Source of the DNA: Ectocarpus siliculosus
Lineage: Eukaryota > Sar > Phaeophyceae > Ectocarpales > Ectocarpaceae
Direction of reading: 5' to 3'
DNA: 35,994 nucleotides
Assembly (NCBI GenBank): GCA_000310025.1
Contig: FN648599.1
Coordinates: 48,780-84,773 of the forward strand
Positions 1 through 10,956 of the stretch are shown in pieces; the first letter of the stretch is position 1, and every line of letters begins with the position of its first letter. Made by a program: the position numbers and the translations under genes. A model generated the notes under the pieces. The model was not told the origin of the DNA. It saw only the letters and a program-made list of their open reading frames with translations, and made no database searches.

Positions 1-3000
1 GATGCCATCCGAGAGTTCCTCCGCGTACTTCTCTTTCGCCTCGCGCTCAAGCTTTGGGTCGACCCTTCCCGTTACCGGGTTGGTCCCCAAAGGCCTCCGG
101 AACAAGAGGATGTGCGGCTCCGGCCTTTTTGGCGCCGCGCCAGCGGGAGCGATTACACGAATCGGGGTAATGCCAACAACATCAGATCCAGGGAAAAAAA
201 AAAAAAGGTCAAGCAAAAAATATATTGGACATCGAGCGAGAAAGACGCATACAAGAGCGAGGGACCGGTGACCTGCAAGTCTTGTGGGCAGACTCTAAAA
301 GGGCGGGGGGCAAAGGGTCCGGGCGCAAGGTTTGATGTTGCCGGGGAAGGGAAATCCTCTTAGCCATCCGGACAGGCTCTTTCCTTCCGTACACGTATAT
401 AGGTCCGCCATGCTTTTTCTCCGGAACGGCGGAGGATCAAGGACAATTCTGAGGGGGGAAACATGACAACGACAATACAAGCACAACGTGTGTACGCACA
501 GGCATCGTGGATACCGGGACAAAAATCACGCCAAGGTTCATCGCGTGGGTCATTTCCGGGGTGCATGTTTTTCATCATCCCGGTGCTCGACAACCACTTT
601 TTATAAGCGCGTGCGGGCTCCTTCCGGCACTTACGTATGTACGGCGTAGTGCTGCCAGCCACGGCTTTGCTGCACGCCCAGGTTCCTCCATTCGTCCTCG
701 GTCAGGAGGCGCGACTGTGGCAAGATCTTGGCGGTCTCCTTGGGAAGGATGACGTGCCTGCGGCGGCGACAAAGCAAAGACGAAAATCACCAACGCCGTC
801 GTGAAGCGCAGTGGTTCGATGGCACCAACGGGTGTGAATATATTGCAGGTCGACAAAAAAAAAAAAGGATCGGGGTAAATGAGGTCTGTTGTTGTGCGTG
901 GTTCCAGGAACGTATCGATGTGGGCCGTGTTTCGCTTCAATTGACTTAACTGATGAATTACTTACTTTTGCCGATTTATGAAAATAAGGCATCACAGCAG
1001 CAGTAGTATTGCCATATATGCTCTGGCAGAGGGTTTTGGGAGTCAGAGGACTGTAGAAGTTCGTGTGTGGGTGTGTGTTGGTGGGATACGGCGTGTCCCT
1101 GTAGGTGCGCGGTAGGTAGCCAAAAGATTTTTCAGCAAAAAAAAAAAAAGTACTGTTGGTACCTTCCTTCCATGAAACGGAGGAACACCGGCGTACTTCA
1201 TTTTTTTTTCTTATCTCGGGCGGGTGTAGTTTTGCAGAAAGCTGTGCGCACGACACCGGCCGCTAGCCCCTCCGCTTTTCGCCGGGATCGAAAGGGAGAC
1301 GCACAACCGCAGTAGAGTACTTTGTCTCGTGTCATGCGGAGACTTGGTGGCTTCGTTGTAGTGTGTGGTGGTACGGGTGTGTAGCGTGTAGCCAGCGCAC
1401 ACGCACCACGTCAGCCGCTTGCCGAATGTATGAATGGCCTGCACTGTCAAGAAATCGGGGCGTGATTGGTGGATCCATGGTAGATGTCGGAGACGCGACT
1501 TTCTGCCCTCGCTAGTCCTGCACGCAGTCCGCCCCGAGGGCGCCCGGCAGGGAGAGCCCTCGCAACACAGGGTTATCGGTAGGTGCAAGTCTCGCTTCGA
1601 GGCGAGGTCTACGGGCGGAGAAACCGCGAAAAAAGGACTCTAGCCTCACGAGAGCATCAGGATTGCATTTCCTGCGATCTCGTGAGCCCTCAGCCCGTAC
1701 TGTAGGAAATCCGTCTATAGGTCTATATAGGTCTATTTGCATAAAACCGCTCTTCTTCGCTCCGTGGTACATACATACTATTAAAAAAAAAAAAAAAACG
1801 CAGACAGAAAGACTACCCGTTCGAGATATACCCACAGTGTAGTCGAACGGGGTATGGTGAATGTACAAAGGACGATCAACCGCGCCGCTCCGTTCCATCA
1901 AATGCTAAATTTCAAATTTCGGAAAAGACATGGTACTTTGGAACATCCCTAGAATAATTGTTGGTGGTGTTGGTGGTCCTTGTGATATTAACGATGAAGG
2001 CCTGTCTGCCGTCTGCGGTCGGAGCCTTCAAACACTCTTCCCACACAGACTGCCCACAGATCTTTTGCGCCTGGAGAGGGTGTTCTTCTTGAAAATTCGT
2101 AACCTAAGAACCTAAGAACCTGCAGAGAGCCTATCTGCAGGTACCTGGTAGGTTGTAATACTACAACCAAGTATCGGCACTGTTGTAGTCCTCTGGGTGG
2201 CCATCCCCGGGGGGGGGGGGCGGGGTATTTCCGTTGGAGAGAGCTTCACGAGGGCATCTATCATGGGAGAATGAGAGAGGAACAGATGGGTAAACTGGGA
2301 TTGAGACCCGACGCTGGTTGATTGGCTGGACGGAAAAGGGCTCTTTAAATATATTGTGAGGTGAGACGGCGCTAACAATTTTCATTTTTTGAATCTGAAA
2401 TCCCGAAAAACGCACGCGCTGTCGCTACGGGAGATGAAGCGCATGGCAGCCGACAAAAAACCAGGGCGCAGGATGTCGCCAACCGCACGCCGCGTACATA
2501 GCCACGCGCACGTCCGTGCTAGTTGCGTTTCGCTTCGTGCCCGGCAAAATCAAACAGAAACATTCAAAAGTTCGTGGGCGAAGCAGCCCGTCCCGCCCGT
2601 TGGCTTTTTGCAATCTCCACAGTTACTGAAGCCCGTTGTGTGTACTTCAATTTCCGTATGCATGAAACTCCAACGCCATTTGTTTTAACGGCTTCCGGGC
2701 CCTTGGACCAGGTTCACGCACGCCGCGTCTCAACGGGCGCAGCTGACGTGTACCCAGTAAACACGAACGGCTGCACTTGCAGCGTCTTAGTCACTGAACT
2801 ACCCCCGGTTACACGCTGTACAGGACCCCGGACCACGGAGATGGTGCGGCCAGGAATGTCCCTCCCTCCCCGAGAAAAACAAAAAAGAAAGAACCTGACA
2901 CAACACGTACATCACCCCGTAAGCATCAGCAGCAGCACCAGTATCAAAAACGGCAGTAGCGGCAGTAGCAGTGGCTCCGGGGGAATACACTTGCTGCGCC

Positions 3001-3255
3001 GTGTGTACTGCTGTGTGCCTTTTCAGCGAAGAGCACCCTCCTAACGCAACACCTTCTTTCCGTGGTCTCGGGTCGACATTACCGCTTTGCAACTGCCGTC
3101 CAAACCTCTCTGCTGCTTGCTTCGATCATGCTGCTGTCCTCTGTGTGCGTGCAGCGTAGATATCCCTGAGCTACGAGCCAACGAACCCTCGGTGGTGCTC
3201 ACCTGTATTCGAATGAACCATCCACGTACTTCTCGCTGTAATCGATCCTATTCAT
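1..3255 (-). CDS. CKS1: CKS1-type cyclin-dependent kinase regulatory subunit (3' end beyond window)
   Basis: Small adaptor that binds cyclin-dependent kinases and docks phosphorylated substrates during the cell cycle. Three exons join in phase: 3255-3203, 757-635 and 124 to beyond base 1. Exon 1 gives [17 protein letters not shown]; codon 18 (Arg) is split, leading to [14 protein letters not shown] and then [16 protein letters not shown]; exon 3 opens with [12 protein letters not shown]. These are the CKS signatures, including the HxPEPH hinge and the FRRP strand (residues about 57-70). Splice ends: GTGAGC donor and CCGCAG acceptor for intron 1 (2.4 kb), GTAAGT donor and AAAAAG acceptor for intron 2. 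The ATG at 3255 directly precedes the conserved N-terminus. After FRRPL the frame stays open for 30 codons to base 1 with a charged tail ([20 protein letters not shown]), longer than the usual short CKS tail; stop not seen. Confidence in identity is high. Confidence 0.93.
758..3202 (-). other. CKS1 intron 1 (2.4 kb), no supported gene inside
   Basis: The interval between CKS1 exons 1 and 2 holds no coding region that I can support. Short open frames inside show no recognisable motif. It contains several homopolymers: A runs on the plus strand near 854-865, 1138-1149 and 1784-1798, and a G run at 2209-2220. All of these are T or C runs on the gene's sense strand. Confidence 0.75.
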
Positions 3256-5211
3256 GGTAGGGAGAGAGAGAGCTCTGGTCGGTGTGCCGCAGCCGTGTGT
3301 GTGTGTACAGCAGCAGCAACAAGCGCGCTTTCCCGAGAGTTGCGGAGATTCGGAGAAATTCGGAGATTTGTAAGTTTGAAAGAGGAGAGAGAGATCGAGA
3401 GGGAGACCACGACGGGACTGTCATGTACACTGGTTATTATGCGTTTGGATCTGTGGGTTGGATGTGCTCCGACCCGCATAGAAACTCTGGAGCCCGCGGG
3501 GGAGAGACTCTCGAATCACGGCAACTTATCGCCTCCCTAGATCAAGTGGGGATTGGGATAAAATCACCCGCCACCCGTAACGGACTGCCGGACGTTCGCC
3601 GAGACGCTGTGTACATGCGGTAGATGTAGCATATACGTCTGGCCGTTTAGTCTACTGCTGTAGCAGATTGTCGTCTACTGTAAGTGCTGCCGTTGTATAG
3701 TGGTACACTTCATGACGTTGACGCGCCGCTTCGTACTACAATACAAATTGTCGTAGTCTGCAGGAGTGTGTAGGGGGGTCATTTCTTCTCTCTACGTAGC
3801 GGAATCGCCGAAGAACAGAAACAGGAAGTTGGCACGGCATCTACTGTAGAATAAGTACTGCTGATGATGCTGTAGAGATGCCTTGTCTTGTTGAGTTATA
3901 TCTCTGGTGGCCGCCGACTGCTGGCTCTGGTGCAGATTGCTGGATACAGTGGCTACAACATGCAAGCAAGGCGTGGGAGGACTTGGTCAGGTACCACCGG
4001 TTGTGCGACGCTTTTGTGTATTTCTGACAAGTGGTACATACATATACCGCTGTGCATAGATAGCCATGATGACACCACCTGTTTTCGTTACAGAATGGGC
4101 CCGCTACGTGAAATCATTCACCAGCTGACGCGAAAATAAGAAAAGGTAGGGAGAACAGCTCAGCCGTGGGTCCTACATTACCTCTACATAGTATCCTGTG
4201 CTCGGCGGTGGCAACTTCACTCGAACTTGACGTTTCGGGCAGTTTCTGCAATAAACCCAGTGGTACTGGACGTCGTTGGTGCCGGTTGACTATTTATTGA
4301 GATGACTACGAATAACAACAACGCACCATATACGTATTTCTACATTCAAGATCAAAGGGTTGGAGTAACCAAAGAGTCCTTCGACGGACGCAGCGCTATT
4401 CTCCACTCCAACCTCTGCTCAACTTCCTTTCAATAGTATCCTGTATCTGTTCTATAACCGATACCTGCTTGTCACCTGAGGCCGGTGAGAAAATTGACAA
4501 TACAAAAAAAATCGCTATTGTGCCGTTTTCCCTGCCATATCAAACCACAGTCCCCTTCATTCACCGTACAAAGGGCAGAACCCGTACCTTGATGGCATTC
4601 GGGACTTACCCACTTCACTCTGAATCCAAATTTGCTACTACTGACTAGGCAGTCATGACGGAATGATCTAGCAAGAAGACGACCACGTCTGTGTGCCATC
4701 CTCACATCGCTTACTGACACGACAAAAGACGATGCCACCGACACATACTTCTCGACTGAAGTGACAATGACAACGACAGCAGAAGCAACTACCACGGTGG
4801 TTGCCTCGACATCAAACTGTTAATAAGTGCATGGTAAAACTAACGCGAACGGTGCGGCGCGGTTATTGCCCGAAACGCGGGCAACAGACATGACTTCGCG
4901 TGTAAGGCACTGAGAAGACAACCCCACCAACGGCAAGTGCGAAAACCCACACACCAAACAGCAAGTGCAAAGCGTGCGCATGAAAATCGCTTCCCTTTCA
5001 CAAGCAAGTGCCAGGCTTGATCAGTGAATGCTTCGGTTCCGACAACCGGGTTGAACAACACGGCAGGAAGCGTACAACTTGGTTTCGCAAGAAATCAGTA
5101 GCGGCCTTACCTGACAAGCTACGCGTGATTCATAGCTGGATTCATGTACGTTCTGTACCTTCTATTTTGGGCGGTGTTCATGCCCGCTTGAACCGGGTGG
5201 GTAACACAAAA
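3256..5211. other. Intergenic region between CKS1 start and ERLIN stop
   Basis: The 1956 bases hold the upstream region of CKS1 (near 3256) and the downstream/3' UTR region of the erlin gene (near 5211). A CT/GA-rich patch lies at about 3258-3412. The longest open frames are about 110 codons and show no recognisable domain, so none is annotated. No clear core promoter motif was identified. Confidence 0.6.
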
Positions 5212-8200
5212 TCATCCGTTACCCGGGCCGCTGTCAACAAAAACGCCTGGCAACTTCTCCCCGAAGTAGACCTTGGAGGTGTTGCCCATGCTGTTGGTTG
5301 TTGGCGACGTTGGAAATTTCGTTTGAAACCAGTCGCGTTCCGCACCAACGGATGAGGGGAAATAGGGTGGGCAAAAAGGCGAGAGAGGAACAAGTCGGCG
5401 CACAAAGACAGGAAGCGGGGAGAGGGGGAAGGAGCGACAGAGAGGAGAGACAGAGACCGAAACGTAGAACCAAAACGAGGGGCAAACGCGCACGCAAACG
5501 GAGGGTTTCAAGGGCGAAAAAGCTCCTTGAGTGAGACGCTGTTCTTCCTGATGCCATGCCAAGTAAACACGATTAAGTCGTGAGCGACAACGGGAGGGAG
5601 GGGGGGGGAATAAGAACTCTTGAAGCAAAGCAACTCCACCATAAAAATCGAAAAACTCGCCCGGGCGAGCGTGTATGATTTCGTTTGGTATCCATCCGCA
5701 CCAAATCGAATACACCAACGTGCCTAAGGGTGAAACATGACCAGACCACCATACAGGATCGCCGTGGGCACGCAATCAACTAATGGTAAATGCCAATGTT
5801 CAGAGGCGGCAGCAACAGCAGCGTGAGTATGCAGAGCGTCGATCTCGGGAAACCCCGTGTGGTTCATGCGATGGTTGTTCAAGTCAAACGACAACCTGAG
5901 TATCCTGGAGTACTCCAGGAAACTGTCGGTGAGAAGGCGGTCGTTGGATTCGGCCTCCTTCATATGTGCGTAGTAGACCGCGTCAGCGTACGCTTTTTCA
6001 CGGCCCAAGTGGATCTCGTCCTCGATCGACGCGATCCGACGGCGCACGTCCTTCTCCGCAAGCTCCTTTTGGTTGCCGTCGCGTTTGCGGTGAGCGAGAG
6101 AGCGTGCGAGACGAGACGACCGAGTGAGATCTTGTCGTTGTGCTTGCTGCTGCCATTGTGGGTGTTGTTTTGTGTCTGTTGCTGTTGCTGCTGGTGTTTG
6201 GGGGGGCGGTGCAATCGTGGGCGACAGACAGGATCCAAGACTTTGACAATTTTTGTAACGCAAGATCGACGGATGTGAAAACTCCACGACATGCACTCTG
6301 CCATCCATGCCTATCACGGACGGACATTGGAACCGGCTGTCTACCCACACACCAACCCGTTTCTCGTCTCAGCGCGGGGTCGTAACGTACGCGGAGAAAC
6401 ACACGTGCCGCTTCTAGCATAGCATCGCGTGGTGACTACAACCTTTGTGTTGCCCTGGGCGTATCGAATCCAACGAGATTTTCATCTCCGGAACGTCTCA
6501 AACAGGGAGAAAAACACGCGATTGCGCTACGCGCTTGCTGGCTGCACGCAAAGCTTGGACATCGACAAACCTCTTCGTATTCTCTATCCTATCGAGGAAG
6601 AAGATAGACGTTCCTTCCGTTCCACCGGGATCGTGGGTGGTCAAGTAGACGACAAAAACAGGCACTGTTCGATAGCAACGCTATCACGGCTTTCATTCTC
6701 AACTGGAGTTAATTCAATGCAAACGTCGCTCGAAATGTTGAAGAAACGCGGTGGACATGGGAAGGGAACGACAAACACCACTGGGAACATTTCATTCCAT
6801 CCCGGACACCATCATAAATGGTGATATCGTCAGCGGGCCAAATCGCCGAAGTGTTTGAAGGCGTGCAATCCGACCCTCTAGTGCAACGGCAATCTCGCTG
6901 CGACCAATCGGGACAGTTTCCCCGTTCGGAAGTACGCACGGCTTCCAAGAACAAGCCTTGTAGCGTTTGGCATTCCACCCCGCCGTTGCCAACCCTTACA
7001 TTCCTTCCTCTTTTTCCCCCTTCTTGGCTTCACCTTGTCCATATTGATCCTCGAAACGTCCGAGAGCATTTGCGCCTCTATCGTCGACTTTTTCCGCTCC
7101 GTTTCGGCCTCCTTCTCCACCACCCTCTGCGTCTCCATCGCAATCAGCAGCTTCGTCTTCTCGGCCTCCATCTGCGGTACAAATAACAATCGATCGACGC
7201 CCCACCCTGCCCAGCATTACAACATGTTGAAGTTGGAACAAAGGGTCTGCGGTACAAATAACAAATCGATGGACACCCCACCCAGCCCAGCATTACAACA
7301 TGTTGAAGTTGGAACAAAGGGCCGTGTCCGCCACTGGTCCTACTCGCTCCAGGCCAATCACTATTCAGGGGGGCATCGGCGGGCTTCATCAGCTACGCAT
7401 CGAGATATTCGTGCTCTCGGGAGAAGAGTGAGACGAAAAAGAGCGAGCAGGTCGGCCGTTTGGCCGCACGCTAGCCTTCGGAGTCGCATATGCTATGCCT
7501 GCACACTCGCAGCCCTTGCACCATTCGAACGGGATACCCATACCGGTACCGGAGGAGAAGGTAGAATTTCCCGATGCCAATTCCGGAAAAAAAAAAAAAG
7601 GGCGTGCCTGGTCCAAGACATATCGAGCTGCCGCTACCGCTGCTACCGTAGTGGCATGATGCGAGGCGTGCGGCACACGTCCGCTCGTTTGACCCGCCCA
7701 GGTCGCCAATAACCGCGCCTCTACGTGTTCAATGGATCACGAAAAGTTCATCACAGAGTAGCGGGTAGCACCCTTCACTACAGGGCATTTGGAAGAGTTC
7801 TCGAAGGAAGCATCTCGGCGTCGCTTTATACTTCTAGCCCATGCCCCACTCCCTGCCCCGCCAAGCCACATTGGTGGGGCGATGCTGTCGACAACAGGAC
7901 AGGGAAAATGTACGCGAAGGCCAGGTAGGCGACGACAGGGACGTCGTGGGAAAGACGCCCAACAGTGTCAATCAAGTCACCACTTCCACCAATGACCTCC
8001 CGACTTCACGACTGATTCAACTTCAAAGATCGTCTTGCGCCCTTTGCGTTATTTCGTTACTGTGCGGAATGAATATGGCGGGAGTGTTTCCCGCCGCACG
8101 TGGCACAAAACGCGTATATACGCTGGACATCCGCCGGACAACAAAAGGCTGGCTGACGCACAACTCACCCAACGAGCCAACCGCACCCAAGCACGCACCT

Positions 8201-10854
8201 TTTCGAAGTTCTGTCGAATCTGAGTCGGTATTCTCGGCTTGGTCACTCGGACGGAGATTATTTCAATGCCTGGGTGGTTACAGTCCACGGGAAATGTATT
8301 CAACGTGCCGGATTGTCGGCGAAACGGAGGAGAATACTACCGTAACGGAAGATCACGTAAGGGTTAGTTGTCGCGGAAAACGCGACACGATGTTGTAGCC
8401 TAAAAGCCATGTTGCGATATCCGACTCCTGCGTGCGGCCGGGGCGGTTTCACGCATGGAACCTTTGAACAGCCTGGAAGGGATAGGCCAGCAGCGGTAGC
8501 GCTATCGCAAATCTACAACAACAAGTCCGCTACGACGGGAGGGGCAACAAGACGTGCGCCTCAGCACGGGAGAAAGAGCCTCATTTACAGTCAGTAGACG
8601 AAGATAGCGAAAATAGACCACACCAGTGACACCGGGGATATATTGTAAGAAAAAGAAAAACAGAGGAGAAAACCAACAGCGTGCACCTTTTCCTGACCGG
8701 CGATTGAAACGCGAAGAACCAGCGGATGCAATACACACTCGCGGAAGAGTTTTCCAAACAACTATAAAACGTGGTTGAGATATACCTCTCTCATGCTACC
8801 GACGGTGCATGGAGTATTCTTCCCTGAGGATTGAGCATTGGGCATGTGGGCATTAGGGAGCAGCGTCCGACGGGGCGAAGCCCATCAAGATGAAAAGCGA
8901 GAGGCTTGTCGCAGCTTTTTCGTCAAGCCCGTTCAAGAGCGTTCAAGCACCGTCTAGAAAAATCATACGCACGAAGACCAGGGCGTGCTGCTGCAGCCCC
9001 AAGACACAATCGCACACCTGGAGCCCACACATCACAGTCGAGCTGCAATGCTGCCGCGAGGTGCTCGTCCAACGTGTCGAACAGCGAGATGTACACCTCG
9101 TGCAGTGTGTGCTTGCTGCAGAACTGGTTTATCTCGTGACTGTTGCGGGCGGGTGTGTGCGCACGTTCCAGGCAGGGTAGTGGCGAGCAAGGTTTTTAAG
9201 GGAGGAAATAAGGAACAATGGCAGAACATGCAACTAGTGCAATAGCTCACGCTCGCCGCCGAGCAGCCATTTCGCGTTGCATGACGAGACGCAAAACAAA
9301 CTGATCAACAGTAGCTGAAGCCGAGAAGGCAAAGCGGGGGGTACGAGAAGAGAGGTCGGGAGGGAGGTGGGGGCAGCGGCGGATTGTCGTGGAATACCCG
9401 TTATTTGAAGAAACAGGGCCCTCGGAAGCAGACCCCTTTTTGTGCTTTATCCTGCCCATAGATGTGCAAGAGGGGTGTAAACCCGTTCGTTCGTTCGTTC
9501 GTTCGTTCCTTCCTTCCTTCTGCTGAGTAATCTCCCTTCTCGGGTATCCGTGCGGAACCCCAACCGATGGCGCTGGGGTCGCAGGCGGTGCAGCAACCAG
9601 AGCTGCGCGCAGCTTAAGGGAGACCGAGGCAAAACAGGCCAGACAAATTACACGGGGTCCTAGTTGGCATATGGTTATCAGCCCCGTTTGGCTGGCTCAC
9701 TGTATCTTGTCGAAGATCCACGTGGTGTCGTAGTTGACGGTGTAGTTCCGGATGGTGTCCAGCACGTGCGTCTTGCGCAGACGGTTCACGACCTCCACCT
9801 TCTCTGCATCGGCCCGCGGCAGCCAACCAGCCCACCCGTTCGTGGTCACCGGCGGCAAGCAAGCAACAGAGACAGAGACAGACAGGGAAACGGCTGTCAG
9901 GACCAAGGGACGTTCGGTTGTACCCTTGCCCCATATTAGACGAGGCTACCAACTTCTGAAGCCGGAGAGAGGTGCCATCGCTCTCAGAACTTGTTTAGCA
10001 TACGCTAGGTGCACCACGAGCAGCGCCTGTGCGTCGATACAAAGGAAGGGTAGCACCAAAGTTCGGCCACGGTGTGTCCCACTACGTTCCTGTACGGCCC
10101 ACACACCCATTCATATAATTTTGTGTCAACGAGGAAGAAACACTCCTGGAAACATCGAAAGCATCGCAGCGGGAAGGGCGAAACAAAATACGTGTGAAAC
10201 ACTTGCGTGCCGAGCACACGCATGCTGGTCGGTTCAAGCCAAACAAGCACTCCATGAATGCCGAGCACAGCAATACCTGCAGCAGCAACAACGACAACGA
10301 CAACAGCAACAGGAAAAAAATAACAACAACAACGACGACGACGACGAGGACAAGGAATTAGCGCATCGCGGAGCTAACATCGCAAGTAAGTACGCACCGA
10401 AATCTACCATCACGCCTCCGCTTGTCCCGCAGGGGATGTCCTTCACCGCATCCGTCTGAACCGTCACCTGTATCTCGGCCATGCTCGTGAGAAGTGGTAT
10501 CTGGACAGGCGTGCGGTGGACGAAACACCCAGAGCGTTTTTGGGGGAGGAGAATTTCTCAGGGATGAACGACATACCAAGAACATATGCTAAAATTGAAA
10601 CCTTTGAAAACAAATAAGGGGGGAATTGAACAGACGCGCCACGAGCGGAACTGGCAGCAAACACACAGTGTCACAACGCCGCAACCGCAGTATATGCTCT
10701 ACAACCAACAGCAGCAGTGCTGCAGCCAGCTACGTATCAGCCAATTCCTCTCTACACGCCTACCTGTGTGTGGAAACCTGGCTCCGCGACCGCCCTCATC
10801 AGCGCTCCTCCTCTGTAGTAAACTCCTACATGTCCTTCGCGGACTTTGGAGAAA

Positions 10855-10915
<61 letters not shown>

Positions 10916-10922
10916 GAGAAAC

Positions 10923-10956
<34 letters not shown>

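Noticed and set aside
4472-4795. 107-codon minus-strand frame between CKS1 and ERLIN
   Set aside because: Valine-rich but without recognisable motif, splice partners or conserved pattern.
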